Part shown: positions 17,179 to 27,135 of the stretch, one piece after another
Layout: every line of letters starts with the position of its first letter
Position numbering within the stretch: position 1 is the stretch's first letter
NCBI GenBank assembly: GCA_013297995.1
Contig: JAAFJB010000032.1
Span: forward strand, 1-32,178
Direction of reading: 5' to 3'
DNA from: Chitinophagales bacterium
Lineage (GTDB): Bacteria > Bacteroidota > Bacteroidia > Chitinophagales > Chitinophagaceae
Length of the DNA: 32,178 bases
Program-made: the position numbers and the translations under genes
Notes under the pieces: generated by a model
The model's input: only the letters and a program-made list of their open reading frames with translations
The model's database searches: none
What the model was told of the DNA's origin: nothing

Positions 17179-18024
17179 TTATTCGGCTTTAATAAATTGT
17201 GCCCTATACTCACTGGGTGTTGCTTTTTTAATTTTTTTAAACTGTTTGCTGAAATGTGCCCAGCTATTGTATCCACTTTCGTAACAGATTCCCATAACGG
17301 GTTTATCTGTGCTGGTAAGTAATTTGCAGGCGTGACTAATTCTCAAGTCTTGCAGAAAATCGAAATAGGTTTTTTTAATATTTTTTTTAAAAAAGCGACA
17401 GAAAGTGGGGATACTCATATCCGCAATAGCGGCTATTTGGGGAAGTGTGATCGGGTTTAAATAATTTTTAAAAGAGTACACAATTATTTGCTCAATGGCT
17501 GGGTTCAGTAATAGGTTAACGGGCTCAAAATCTTGTGAGCATACTGCGTAGTCACGCGATGAACCTATTTTGTGTAAACATTGCAATAGCAGCTCAATCC
17601 TTAGAAAACCCCTCGCTAATTCTATCTGTAATATGGTGGTTGTAATGCTTTGCTCAAGTTGTTTTAATAGCTGTATCCCTATCTGTTTTTGCAACAATGA
17701 TTTTACAGTGCTTAGTTCTGGAATATTTAGAAACTGTTCGCCAAAAATAGATGGAATAAAATGAAGCACAGTTGCATCACCAATCATTTTATGGTGTTGT
17801 TTTCTAAACCAATGGGGTAAATTGGCTGTAATAAAATAGATATCCCCTGGTTTAAATTCGCCAATATATTCACCAATCATTGCCGTGCCATGTCCCGCAT
17901 TTATTACAATCAACTCATATTCTTCATGTTTATGCCAGTTGGTTTCAAAGTGAGGGGTTCTATAGTTACGGCAAGCAAAAGAATGGTGATCTTCTATATG
18001 AATTTTCTGTACAAGCGTTTTCAT
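17179..18024 (-). CDS. AraC-family transcriptional regulator of the xylose module
   Basis: A 281-residue regulator. The N-terminal half (about residues 10-140) is a cupin-like sensor with HKHEEYELIVINAGHG and KPGDIYFI. The C-terminal 100 residues hold the two helix-turn-helix units, seen in LPQIAAIADMSIPTFCRFFK and MGICYESGYNSWAHFSKQFK, followed by the family ending TPSEYRAQ. It is transcribed away from the xylulokinase gene across a 155-base gap, the classic layout of a local sugar-responsive regulator. An inverted repeat begins 11 bases upstream of its start codon and could be its own operator. The effector is inferred to be D-xylose or a related pentose from position alone. The family call is certain. 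Confidence 0.93.
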   Translation of the reverse strand: MKTLVQKIHIEDHHSFACRNYRTPHFETNWHKHEEYELIVINAGHGTAMIGEYIGEFKPGDIYFITANLPHWFRKQHHKMIGDATVLHFIPSIFGEQFLNIPELSTVKSLLQKQIGIQLLKQLEQSITTTILQIELARGFLRIELLLQCLHKIGSSRDYAVCSQDFEPVNLLLNPAIEQIIVYSFKNYLNPITLPQIAAIADMSIPTFCRFFKKNIKKTYFDFLQDLRISHACKLLTSTDKPVMGICYESGYNSWAHFSKQFKKIKKATPSEYRAQFIKAE

Positions 18025-18034
18025 CAGGGTTCGG

Positions 18035-18089
18035 CTGCTATTATATCATTAATGAATACTAAATGTATATAAAAATGATAATATAGCAG
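18035..18089. repeat. Imperfect inverted repeat in the araC-xylB divergent gap
   Basis: The arms CTGCTATTATATCAT (18035-18049) and ATGATAATATAGCAG (18075-18089) are complementary at 13 of 15 positions, and one further pair (18050/18074) extends them inward. The spacer is about 24 bases. The repeat starts 11 bases upstream of the minus-strand AraC start, so it would lie in that gene's leader or promoter. It may be a regulator-binding site or an mRNA stem-loop. Arm complementarity is seen directly; function is inferred. Confidence 0.55.
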
Positions 18090-18137
18090 ACTTATTTTTT
18101 ATTTTAGCAGTTGCGGATGATACCAAAATGATGAACT

Positions 18138-18167
18138 TTTGATAAATAAATCACGATTGCACTTTTG
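18138..18167 (+). promoter_or_regulatory. Candidate Bacteroidota-type promoter before xylulokinase
   Basis: A TTTG at 18138-18141 and CACTTTTG at 18160-18167 resemble the Bacteroidota -33 (TTTG) and -7 (TAnnTTTG) elements, with one mismatch in the -7 element and an 18-base spacer. The predicted start would leave a leader of only a few bases before the ATG at 18180. The match is weak and based on sequence alone. Confidence 0.28.
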
Positions 18168-18179
18168 TAAAATTGCCTT

Positions 18180-19655
18180 ATGTTATTATTAGGTCTCGAT
18201 TTAGGTACCTCGTCTATCAAAGCATCGGTTGTAGATGCTGCTACATCTATTTGTATTGCATCGGTTCAATATCCCGATCAAGAGTCTGGTATTATTTCAT
18301 TGCAACCAGGCTGGGCAGAACAATCTCCAGAACAATGGTGGCAAGATATACAGTGTGCCATTTTAAAATTAAACGCTACTCAAAAATTCAATCCCAAAGA
18401 TATTGCAGCAATTGGCATTGCTTACCAAATGCATGGATTGGTATGTATTAACAAAGAGAATCAGGCTTTGCGAAACAGTATTATTTGGTGCGATAGTAGG
18501 GCAGTAGAATATGGAGAAAAAGCGTTAACCGCAATTGGGCTAGAAAAGTCATTAGCCACTTTACTTAACTCGCCTGGTAATTTTACCGCATCAAAATTAG
18601 CTTGGGTAAAAGAAAACGAGCCTGAATTGTTTAATAAAATACACAAAGTATTATTGCCAGGTGATTTTGTTTCCCTTCAACTAACGGGAGAAATTAATAC
18701 TACCATACCAGCATTGTCAGAAGGAATTTTCTGGGATTTTAAAAATGAATCGCTCTCAGAGGATGTATTTAACTTTTTTGGATTTGATAAAAGTATCATC
18801 CCTAATATTCTCCCGGTGTTTACCAACTATGGAAACTTATTACCAGAAGTGGCTGAAAAATTATCGCTCACAAGTGGAATTCCAATTACCTATAAAGCAG
18901 GTGATCAGCCTAATAATGCGCTTTCATTAAATGTTATGGAGCCCGGAGAAGTAGCGGCCACCGCTGGTACTTCTGGAGTGATTTATGCCGTAGGGGAGGG
19001 GCTGACTTCCGATAAATTATCGCGTATTAATAGTTTTGCGCACGTAAATTATACAGCTGATCAAAAAAATATAGGGGTATTACTTTGCATTAATGGAACG
19101 GGCATTTTAAATAGATGGCTTAAAAATCTTGCAGGGAATGATTCATACGAGCAAATGAATCAGTTGGCCGCTAGTATATCTGCTGGGAGTGCTGGTGCAC
19201 GGGTACTTCCCTTTGGAAACGGCGCAGAAAGAATGCTTCAAAATAAACAAGTAAACGCACATATTCATCACCTGAATTTTAACATCCATAGTAAGGGCCA
19301 TCTATATCGCGCAGCACAAGAAGGTATTGCCTTTGCATTTAGGTATGGATTAGATATTATGCGTGAAAACAATTTGCATCCAACCATTATTAAGGCTGGT
19401 AATGCCAATTTATTCCTAAGTAATGTTTTTATAGAAGCTTTTGTGAATGCTACCAATACTCCCGTTGAGTTGTACAATAATGATGGCAGTGTTGGTGCAG
19501 CAATGGGTGCTGGAATTGGATTGGGGTATTATAAAAGCGCAAAAGAAGCTTTTCAACAAACCAATCCCATTAAAACCATTTATCCCGAATACTCTCAAGA
19601 GTATGAAGCATGCTATGAGTCGTGGAGAGACTGCCTAGTGCAAACAATGAAATAA
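18180..19655 (+). CDS. xylB: Xylulokinase
   Basis: A 491-residue FGGY-family sugar kinase of the usual xylulokinase length, acting in the cytosol on D-xylulose with ATP to give xylulose 5-phosphate. The N-terminal phosphate-binding [14 protein letters not shown] is followed by the xylulokinase-typical YQMHGLV and IIWCDSRA. The likely catalytic Asp242 lies in [10 protein letters not shown], and a second ATP-binding stretch, AATAGTSGV, comes shortly after. The C-terminal FGGY domain has [14 protein letters not shown]. Xylose isomerase starts 37 bases downstream, which fixes the assignment among FGGY kinases. It is the first gene of a plus-strand run controlled, by inference, by the divergent AraC regulator. 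Nothing is truncated or unusual. Confidence 0.95.
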   Translation: MLLLGLDLGTSSIKASVVDAATSICIASVQYPDQESGIISLQPGWAEQSPEQWWQDIQCAILKLNATQKFNPKDIAAIGIAYQMHGLVCINKENQALRNSIIWCDSRAVEYGEKALTAIGLEKSLATLLNSPGNFTASKLAWVKENEPELFNKIHKVLLPGDFVSLQLTGEINTTIPALSEGIFWDFKNESLSEDVFNFFGFDKSIIPNILPVFTNYGNLLPEVAEKLSLTSGIPITYKAGDQPNNALSLNVMEPGEVAATAGTSGVIYAVGEGLTSDKLSRINSFAHVNYTADQKNIGVLLCINGTGILNRWLKNLAGNDSYEQMNQLAASISAGSAGARVLPFGNGAERMLQNKQVNAHIHHLNFNIHSKGHLYRAAQEGIAFAFRYGLDIMRENNLHPTIIKAGNANLFLSNVFIEAFVNATNTPVELYNNDGSVGAAMGAGIGLGYYKSAKEAFQQTNPIKTIYPEYSQEYEACYESWRDCLVQTMK

Positions 19656-19692
19656 TCAATTATTCTTTAACAACCATTATAAAATAAATTAT

Positions 19693-21024
19693 ATGTCAAG
19701 AATTGTAACAGGAGAAACAGAATTTTTTAAAGGCATTCCTGCCATTCAATTTGAAGGGGTAGGTTCCGATAACCCACTAGCATACCGTTGGTATGATGCG
19801 GATAAAGTAGTCGCAGGTAAAACCATGAAAGACCATCTGCGTTTTGCTTGTGCCTACTGGCACTCATTTGTTGGTAATGGAGCAGATCCTTTTGGGGAGC
19901 CTACTCATATACATCCGTGGAACGACAAAAAAGAGGCAGTTGAACGCGCAAAAGATAAAGCGGATGCCGCATTTGAATTCATTACCAAATTAGGGCTTCC
20001 TTACTACTGTTTTCATGATGTAGATGTGGTAGACTATACCAATAATATTCACGAAAATGAGACTCGGTTGGCGGCAATTACTGCTTACTTAAAACAAAAA
20101 CAAGAAGCATCTGGCGTAAAATTATTATGGGGTACTGCTAATTTATTCTCCAATAAAAGGTATATGAATGGAGCAGCTACCAACCCTGATTTTCATGTGC
20201 TGGCACATGGAGGAGCGCAAGTAAAAGCAGCACTAGATGCTACCATTGCTTTGGGTGGAGAAAATTATGTATTCTGGGGCGGACGAGAAGGCTATATGAG
20301 CTTGTTGAATACCGATATGAAAAGAGAGAAAGCGCATCTTGCCCAGTTTCTACATACTGCAAAAGATTATGCTAGAAAAAACGGATTTAATGGAACTTTC
20401 TTCATTGAACCCAAGCCATGTGAACCCAGTAAGCACCAGTATGATTATGATGTAGATACAGTACTTGGATTTTTAAGAGAATATGATTTACTCAACGATT
20501 TTAAAATGAATATTGAAGTAAATCATGCAACACTGGCGGGGCATACCTTTCAGCATGAACTTCAAATAGCTGCGGATGCAGGTGTGCTGGGTAGTATTGA
20601 TGCCAATCGTGGAGATTACCAAAATGGATGGGATACTGATCAATTCCCCAATAGCTTACAAGAGATTGTAGAAGCCATGATGATTATATTACCTGCGGGT
20701 GGTTTTGGAGGCGGTGGTATTAATTTTGATGCAAAAATTCGTCGCAATAGTACGGATCCTGCTGACTTATTTCATGCCCATATTGGCGGTATTGATGTAT
20801 TTGCAAGGGCATTGATTGTTGCCGATCAGATTTTGCAAAAAAGTGAGTACAACAAAATTCGCGAAACTAGGTACGCATCTTTTGATAGTGGTGCTGGAAA
20901 AGACTTTGAATCTGGTAAACTTAGTTTAGAAGATTTAAGAAATTTTGCAATTCAGCACGGGGAGCCAGCAGTTACTAGTGGCAAACAAGAATACCTTGAA
21001 AATATTATCAATCGATTTATTTAA
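19693..21024 (+). CDS. xylA: Xylose isomerase
   Basis: A 443-residue class II xylose isomerase of normal length that interconverts D-xylose and D-xylulose using divalent metals. Visible signatures are [28 protein letters not shown], the catalytic-His segment YCFHDVDV with His108, [16 protein letters not shown], the metal-ligand region [25 protein letters not shown] and [19 protein letters not shown]. The protein is cytosolic. The gene lies 37 bases after xylB and 54 bases before the sodium/sugar symporter, forming a complete uptake and isomerisation module. All key residues I can check are present. Confidence 0.97.
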   Translation: MSRIVTGETEFFKGIPAIQFEGVGSDNPLAYRWYDADKVVAGKTMKDHLRFACAYWHSFVGNGADPFGEPTHIHPWNDKKEAVERAKDKADAAFEFITKLGLPYYCFHDVDVVDYTNNIHENETRLAAITAYLKQKQEASGVKLLWGTANLFSNKRYMNGAATNPDFHVLAHGGAQVKAALDATIALGGENYVFWGGREGYMSLLNTDMKREKAHLAQFLHTAKDYARKNGFNGTFFIEPKPCEPSKHQYDYDVDTVLGFLREYDLLNDFKMNIEVNHATLAGHTFQHELQIAADAGVLGSIDANRGDYQNGWDTDQFPNSLQEIVEAMMIILPAGGFGGGGINFDAKIRRNSTDPADLFHAHIGGIDVFARALIVADQILQKSEYNKIRETRYASFDSGAGKDFESGKLSLEDLRNFAIQHGEPAVTSGKQEYLENIINRFI

Positions 21025-21078
21025 CTAAAAGTGTTATTTTTAAAGCTCGATATACTTCAAGCGAATTAAACCATTGCC

Positions 21079-22764
21079 ATGCATTCATTACAAACAACAG
21101 ACTATCTTGTTTTTCTTGTTTATTTTTTAGTAGTTGCTGGATACGGCTATTGGGTATATGCCCGAAAGCAAAAAGCCAGTGTGAGTGCATCGCATGATTA
21201 TTTTTTGGCCGAAGGTTCACTTACTTGGTGGGCTATTGGGGCTTCATTAATTGCTTCTAATATTTCTGCGGAGCAATTTATTGGTATGAGTGGTAATGGA
21301 TTTAAAATGGGATTGGCCATTTCTACCTATGAGTGGATGGCCGCTGCCACACTTATGATTGTAGCTATATTTTTTATTCCTGTTTACCTCAAGAATAAAA
21401 TTTATACCATGCCTCAGTTTTTACACCAGCGTTACAACTCAACGGTGGCAATGATTATGGCTGTTTTCTGGTTACTTTTATACGTAGTAGTTAACCTCAC
21501 TTCTATTCTTTATCTAGGGGCATTGGCCATCAGTAGTATATCGGGACTAAACCTGTATCTCTGCATGTATGGGCTCGCCATTTTTGCCATCATCATCACT
21601 TTGGGGGGTATGAAAGTAATTGGCTATACCGATGTAATTCAAGTATTCTTTTTAATATTGGGAGGCTTGGTTACTACTTATATTGCATTAACTATGGTTG
21701 CTGATCACTATCATACATCAGGGGCTATAAATGGACTTAAAATGATGATGGAAAAATCGGATGATCATTTTCACATGATTTTTCAAAAAGACAATTCAAA
21801 TTTCCCAAGCCTGCCCGGTTTAACCGTACTTATCGGCGGTATGTGGATTGTGAATTTAAACTATTGGGGCTGTAACCAATATATTACCCAGCGCGCATTG
21901 GGTGCTGATATAAAGACGGCTAGGAGTGGTATTTTATTTGCCGCATTTTTAAAATTGTTGATGCCGATTATTGTAGTGCTTCCCGGTATTGCAGCTTATG
22001 TATTGTACCAAGAAGGCTATTTTCAAAATGAAATGATGGTGAATGGTGAACTGGTGCAAGATAAAGCCTATCCCGTTTTACTAAACCTTTTGCCCGTTGG
22101 GTTGAAGGGACTTTCTTTTGCGGCACTTACTGCGGCTATTGTAGCATCTCTGGCAGGTAAAGCAAATAGTATTTCTACCATTTTTACCTTAGATATTTAC
22201 AAGAAAAAAATTAATACTACTGCCAGTGAACAGCAGTTGGTTAAAATTGGTAAAATAGCCATTTGGATATCTATGTTACTGGCTTGTATTTTATCGCCGT
22301 TTATGGGCATTGATAAAAAGGGTGGGTTTGAATTTATACAGGAATATACTGGCTTTGTAAGTCCCGGTATTTTCGCCATGTTTATCCTAGGTTTTTTCTG
22401 GAAAAAAACCAGTTCCAATGCTGCATTATTTGCTACAATTGGGGGTTTTGGACTGTCTATTTTATTTAAGTTTATGCCCTCATTTACAAACTTATCTTTC
22501 TTAGAACCACTTGGTTTTGCCACATTGGTGAAGCAAAAAACAGGGGAACTCTTATATGAAATTCCATTTTTAGATAGAATGGGTTTTGTATTCTTAATTT
22601 GTATAATAGGAATGTATATTATAAGTATATTAGATCACAAAAAAGGAGTAAAATCAAAGGGACTGGAAGTAGATGCTGCCATGTTTAAAGCATCACCTAG
22701 TTTTATAGTAGGCGCATTGCTGGTATTTGGAATTTTAACAGCACTGTATACTTTTTTCTGGTAA
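21079..22764 (+). CDS. Sodium/sugar symporter of the SSS (SGLT) family, probable xylose transporter
   Basis: A 561-residue inner-membrane protein with about 14 hydrophobic segments, close in length to the Vibrio SGLT. SGLT-type signatures include LTWWAIGASLIASNISAEQF near residue 45, YEWMAA, and NLNYWGCNQYITQRALGA near residue 260, which in characterised SGLT transporters carries sugar-contacting residues. It also has FAALTAAIVASLAGKANSIS, the family's conserved sodium-site region. It would move a monosaccharide into the cytosol with sodium. Its position straight after xylA suggests D-xylose, but related SSS proteins carry other sugars. The first gene of the haem-motif cassette follows 62 bases later, with no clear terminator between them, so that cassette may be co-transcribed with the xylose genes. 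Confidence 0.9.
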   Translation: MHSLQTTDYLVFLVYFLVVAGYGYWVYARKQKASVSASHDYFLAEGSLTWWAIGASLIASNISAEQFIGMSGNGFKMGLAISTYEWMAAATLMIVAIFFIPVYLKNKIYTMPQFLHQRYNSTVAMIMAVFWLLLYVVVNLTSILYLGALAISSISGLNLYLCMYGLAIFAIIITLGGMKVIGYTDVIQVFFLILGGLVTTYIALTMVADHYHTSGAINGLKMMMEKSDDHFHMIFQKDNSNFPSLPGLTVLIGGMWIVNLNYWGCNQYITQRALGADIKTARSGILFAAFLKLLMPIIVVLPGIAAYVLYQEGYFQNEMMVNGELVQDKAYPVLLNLLPVGLKGLSFAALTAAIVASLAGKANSISTIFTLDIYKKKINTTASEQQLVKIGKIAIWISMLLACILSPFMGIDKKGGFEFIQEYTGFVSPGIFAMFILGFFWKKTSSNAALFATIGGFGLSILFKFMPSFTNLSFLEPLGFATLVKQKTGELLYEIPFLDRMGFVFLICIIGMYIISILDHKKGVKSKGLEVDAAMFKASPSFIVGALLVFGILTALYTFFW

Positions 22765-22826
22765 TCAATTTGATATATTCATAAGGATATACTAAATTTA
22801 AGCTCTTGGATGAATACCAGTCAATC

Positions 22827-25604
22827 ATGAGTATACCCAACTTATTTAAAAGAAAGATTAGCCTTATTATTTTACTATTTGTGCTAGTAGCCTGTTTGTC
22901 GTTTTTATTGGTAAGAAAAGATACAGTAGATTTTTCAACAACCGTTAAACCCATTATCAATAAAAATTGCATCAGTTGCCACGGTGGTGTTAAACAGCAG
23001 GGGGGCTTTAGTTTATTATTCAGGGAGGAAGCATTGGCTAAAACCAAATCAGGCAAACCTGCCATCATTCCTGGAAATGCTGCTGGTAGTGAAATGATCA
23101 GGCGGCTTACCTTAAAAGATCCTGAAGAAAGAATGCCTTATCAGCATCCTCCGCTTACAAAAGATGAAATTGAGGTACTTAGGCAATGGGTAAACCAAGG
23201 GGCCAAATGGGGCAACCACTGGGCTTATATACCACTTGAAAAAACTACCGTACCTAAGTCCAGCTATTTTTTCGGGTTGATTCCTAAAACCAATCCTTGG
23301 GCTAAAAATGAAATTGACTATTTTATTGCAGATAAATGGAAAGAGTTAAATCTTGAAGCCGCACCTCAAGCAAATAAAGAAACACTGTTACGAAGAGCAA
23401 GCTTAGATTTAATTGGGATGCCAGCATCAGAAAGTATGGCTAATGCGTTTCTTAAAAACACTTCTTCAAAAGCATTTGAAATATTGGTAGATAGCTTACT
23501 AGCTTCTCCCCATTTTGGTGAAAAATGGGCTTCTATGTGGATGGATTTGGCAAGATATGCCGATTCAAAAGGATACGAAAGAGACGATTCAAGGGCTGTA
23601 TGGAGATACCGTGATTGGTTGATTAATGCCTACAATAAAGATATGCCTTATGATGTTTTTTTAACCAAACAATTAGCAGGAGATTTATTGCCCAATCCAA
23701 CAGATGATGATTTAATTGCTACGGCATTTCAGCGAAATACCATGACCAACGATGAGGGTGGAACTGACAATGAAGAGTTTAGAAATGCAGCCGTATTAGA
23801 TCGGGTTAATACCACTTGGGAAGCTACCATGAGTACTACTTTTGCTTGTGTGCAATGTCATAGTCACCCATACGATCCATTTAAGCACAAGGATTATTAT
23901 CAATTTGCAGCATTTTATAATAATACCAGAGATGAAGATACTTATACCGATTATCCACTACTGAGACATTTTACGGACAGTGCTAAAATAAAATTGAATA
24001 AACTGGAAGCTTGGATGAAAAAGCATTCTGATGAACAAACAACTGAGTCAACCCTTGCGTTTTTAAAAACCTGGCAGCCAGCTTACAACAGTTTATTGTG
24101 TGATAGTTTTACCAATGGGGCAGTGGTTGATACAAAGTGGATGGCTTTTAGAGACCAGTCTGTATGTCGCTTAAAAGATGTTACATTGAACAATAAAAGC
24201 TCCCTCATTTTTCGCCACCAAACCTATATACCGGGCGGTACTTGGGAGATTCATATTGATCAACCCAATGGGCCGGTTATTGCGTCCATCCCCATCAAAA
24301 AATCAAGCTCAAAAGGAGGATGGGAGATGACTCAATTTCCAATAAAACCCACCGTAGGTAAACACGATTTATATTTTACGCATCGCTCAAAAACTCCCAT
24401 TGATCCACTGCAAAATGTGATGATGTTTGAGTGGTTTTATTTTACCAATCCATTGGCAAGTCCGCTTAAACCCGACTTTCAAATGGCCAATCAGTTATTT
24501 TTTGAATTGCTTAGAGCAGATCTTCCTACAACACCTATTATGTTGGAGAATCCTGACTATATGAAACGAAATACCCATGTTTTTGAAAGAGGGAATTGGC
24601 AGACCAAAGGAGCACTTGTACAAGCTGATGTGCCCGCCTCTCTTGGAAAAATTCCAGCCAATATGCCCAAAAACAGATTGGGAATGGCCAAGTGGTTAAC
24701 CGATCCCAATCATCCGCTGGCCAGCCGTACTATGGTGAATAGATTGTGGGAGCAAATATTTGGAAATGGCTTGGTGGAAACCTTAGAAGATATGGGCTCA
24801 CAAGGTGCTAACCCAACTCATAAGGAGCTGCTCGATTGGTTAAGTTATGCGTTTATACACGATAACAAATGGAGTATAAAAAAGCTGCTAAAGCAAATTA
24901 TTTTAAGTGCTACTTATCAACAGTCGTCCGTAATTTCTAATCAAAATTTATTAAAGGATCCTGCCAATAAATATTATGCAAGATACCCTAGGGTTCGCCT
25001 AAGTGCAGAACAAGTTAGAGATCAAGCTTTAGCAATTAGTGGTGTGATGAATGCTACACAGTTTGGCCCAAGTGTATTTCCTTATCAGCCCAAAGGAATT
25101 TGGCTATCGCCATGGAATGGGGCTGACTGGATACAGAATACCGATGGAAATCAATACAGAAGGGCTGTGTACACCTATTGTAAGCGGTCTGCTGGCTATC
25201 CGTCTATGCTTACTTTTGATGGCGTAAGTAGGGAGATCTGTTCACCCCGTCGCATTCGTACCAATACTCCTTTACAGGCATTGGCTACCCTAAATGATTC
25301 TGCTTATTTTGATATTGCGTATCATTTTGCCAAACGGATTTACACAGCAGATAGTAGTAGTAAGATTGTGCAAATAAAAAAAGCATATTATTTGGCAACC
25401 TATAAAAATATTTCTGAAAATGGATTAAAGTCGTTTACGAACTTATACAATAGGGCGGAAGCAAACTTCAAAAATAACCCCCAAAAAATAACTGAATTTT
25501 TACCTGCAACGGCAAGTAGAAAATCGTCAACTGCGTCTATGGCAGCTTTAACTTTGGTTGCCAATAGCATGTTGAATTTAGATGAAGTGTTGATGAAAAA
25601 TTAA
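22827..25604 (+). CDS. PSCyt1 / DUF1549 / DUF1553 haem-motif membrane-anchored protein
   Basis: A large (925-residue) exported protein of the Planctomycete-type cytochrome family. I start it at the ATG at 22827; an in-frame TTG at 22806 would add seven residues that do not improve the signal. A hydrophobic anchor (about residues 10-28, with a lipobox-like VACLS) leads to a PSCyt1 domain with haem-binding CISCH (Cys48, Cys51, His52). The DUF1549 domain has LLRRASLDLIGMP and a second CVQCH motif (Cys341, Cys344, His345). A beta-sandwich-like insert is followed by the DUF1553 domain with LASRTMVNRLWEQIFGNGLV and TPLQALATLND. The biochemical function of the family is not established. It is followed after 4 bases by DUF1501, its near-constant partner in other bacteria. 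Family assignment is very strong. Confidence 0.92.
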   Translation: MSIPNLFKRKISLIILLFVLVACLSFLLVRKDTVDFSTTVKPIINKNCISCHGGVKQQGGFSLLFREEALAKTKSGKPAIIPGNAAGSEMIRRLTLKDPEERMPYQHPPLTKDEIEVLRQWVNQGAKWGNHWAYIPLEKTTVPKSSYFFGLIPKTNPWAKNEIDYFIADKWKELNLEAAPQANKETLLRRASLDLIGMPASESMANAFLKNTSSKAFEILVDSLLASPHFGEKWASMWMDLARYADSKGYERDDSRAVWRYRDWLINAYNKDMPYDVFLTKQLAGDLLPNPTDDDLIATAFQRNTMTNDEGGTDNEEFRNAAVLDRVNTTWEATMSTTFACVQCHSHPYDPFKHKDYYQFAAFYNNTRDEDTYTDYPLLRHFTDSAKIKLNKLEAWMKKHSDEQTTESTLAFLKTWQPAYNSLLCDSFTNGAVVDTKWMAFRDQSVCRLKDVTLNNKSSLIFRHQTYIPGGTWEIHIDQPNGPVIASIPIKKSSSKGGWEMTQFPIKPTVGKHDLYFTHRSKTPIDPLQNVMMFEWFYFTNPLASPLKPDFQMANQLFFELLRADLPTTPIMLENPDYMKRNTHVFERGNWQTKGALVQADVPASLGKIPANMPKNRLGMAKWLTDPNHPLASRTMVNRLWEQIFGNGLVETLEDMGSQGANPTHKELLDWLSYAFIHDNKWSIKKLLKQIILSATYQQSSVISNQNLLKDPANKYYARYPRVRLSAEQVRDQALAISGVMNATQFGPSVFPYQPKGIWLSPWNGADWIQNTDGNQYRRAVYTYCKRSAGYPSMLTFDGVSREICSPRRIRTNTPLQALATLNDSAYFDIAYHFAKRIYTADSSSKIVQIKKAYYLATYKNISENGLKSFTNLYNRAEANFKNNPQKITEFLPATASRKSSTASMAALTLVANSMLNLDEVLMKN

Positions 25605-25608
25605 TGCC

Positions 25609-27120
25609 ATGACCCAACAAGATTTACACCAACAAAGATTGCTAAGAGAAGCTGAACAAAGGGTAATACAAATGAATACCAGAAGGCATTTTATAAAAGA
25701 AAGTGCTATGGGTTTAGGCGCACTTGCCTTGAGCGCATTTATGGGTAGTTGCGGTACTAAATCTACCGATGCACTCGGGGGTATTGCATTTGATCCAGCA
25801 CATCCTTTAATGCCCAAATTGCCTGCATTTGCTGCTAAAGCCAAAAGTATTATTTACTTGCATATGGCAGGAGCTCCTTCTCAATTGGAGCTATTCGATT
25901 ATAAGCCTGAACTAATGAAAATGGATGGACAGGATTGTCCCCCCTCTTTATTGGCTGGTAAGCGTTTTGCCTTTATAAGAGGGGTACCTAAAATGATGGG
26001 GGGACAAGCAAAATTTGCGCAGCATGGACAAAGTGGCCATTGGATTAGTGAGCATTTGCCACACTTAGCCACCGTTGCAGATGAATTGTGTTTTTTAAAA
26101 GCAATGAGTACCGATCAATTCAATCATTCTCCTGCCCAATTGCTTATGCAAACCGGATCACCAAGACAGGGTAGACCTAGTTTGGGCGCATGGTCTACTT
26201 ATGGACTAGGAACTGAAAACCAAAACCTACCCGGATTTGTGGTGCTTACCAGTGGCGGCAGAAATCCTGATGCAGGTAAAAGTATATGGGGGAGTGGATT
26301 TTTACCCAGTGTTTACCAAGGCGTACAATGCAGAAGTGAGGGAGATCCCGTATTGTTTTTACAAGATCCCAAGGGAGTAGATAGAGATTTACGAAAAGCC
26401 TCTATTGATGCCATCAATCAGGTAAATAGCGAAGAGTACAAACAGTATAACGACCCAGAAACTCTTTCAAGAATTTCCCAATACGAAATGGCTTTTAAAA
26501 TGCAGATTACTGCACCAGAAGTAATGGATATTCAGCAAGAGCCCGCTTCTATTCATGAAATGTATGGCACGCAACCCGGCAAAACTTGCTTTGCGAATAA
26601 TGTATTGCTGGCAAGAAGATTGGTAGAAAAAGGAGTTCGATTTGTGCAGCTTTTCGATTGGGGCTGGGATGCTCATGGCGTTAATTCTAGTCTCTCTATT
26701 GATATAGGGCTCGTGAATAAATGTCGCGCAATTGACAAACCCATTACTGCACTTATTTTAGACCTAAAACAAAGGGGTTTACTGGAAGAAACATTGGTAG
26801 TATGGGGTGGTGAATTTGGTAGAACTCCGATGATGGAAAATAGAGATGGCAAGGCAAATGCATTTAAAGGAAGAGACCACCATACTGAAGCATTTACCAT
26901 GTGGATGGCGGGTGCTGGAATAAAGAAAGGGTATAGCTTTGGTGAAACAGATGAGATAGGATATAGTGCCATTAGTGGTAAGTTAGAACATTACGATTTA
27001 CAAGCCACTATTTTACAGCAGTTGGGTTTTGATCATGAAAAATTAACCTATCAATATCAAGGAAGGCCGTTCAGGTTAACCGATACAAGAGGGAAATTAA
27101 TTACTGAAATTTTAGCGTAA
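25609..27120 (+). CDS. DUF1501 family secreted protein (sulfatase/phosphatase-like fold)
   Basis: A 503-residue member of DUF1501. The first 21 residues are a polar extension; then MNTRRHFIKESAMGLGALAL forms a twin-arginine-like export signal, followed by a lipobox-like MGSC. Family segments include IYLHMAGAPSQLELFDYKPE, STDQFNHSPAQLLMQTG, LFDWGWDAHG, WGGEFGRTPM and GRDHHTEAFTMWMAG. The fold is related to alkaline phosphatases and sulfatases, but the catalytic role in this family is unknown. The gene starts 4 bases after the DUF1553 gene, so the two are almost certainly co-translated, as in Planctomycetes and Verrucomicrobia. The 15-base gap to the TIM-barrel gene extends the unit. Family call very strong; function unknown. 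Confidence 0.92.
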   Translation: MTQQDLHQQRLLREAEQRVIQMNTRRHFIKESAMGLGALALSAFMGSCGTKSTDALGGIAFDPAHPLMPKLPAFAAKAKSIIYLHMAGAPSQLELFDYKPELMKMDGQDCPPSLLAGKRFAFIRGVPKMMGGQAKFAQHGQSGHWISEHLPHLATVADELCFLKAMSTDQFNHSPAQLLMQTGSPRQGRPSLGAWSTYGLGTENQNLPGFVVLTSGGRNPDAGKSIWGSGFLPSVYQGVQCRSEGDPVLFLQDPKGVDRDLRKASIDAINQVNSEEYKQYNDPETLSRISQYEMAFKMQITAPEVMDIQQEPASIHEMYGTQPGKTCFANNVLLARRLVEKGVRFVQLFDWGWDAHGVNSSLSIDIGLVNKCRAIDKPITALILDLKQRGLLEETLVVWGGEFGRTPMMENRDGKANAFKGRDHHTEAFTMWMAGAGIKKGYSFGETDEIGYSAISGKLEHYDLQATILQQLGFDHEKLTYQYQGRPFRLTDTRGKLITEILA

Positions 27121-27135
27121 TTGAATTGTATTAAT

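Noticed and set aside
22806..22826. Upstream TTG start for the DUF1553 gene
   Set aside because: It adds seven polar residues before a good ATG at 22827, where the basic-then-hydrophobic export signal begins.
27121..27135. TTG start for the TIM-barrel gene directly after the DUF1501 stop
   Set aside because: The ATG at 27136 gives a cleaner export signal, and the five extra residues carry no feature.
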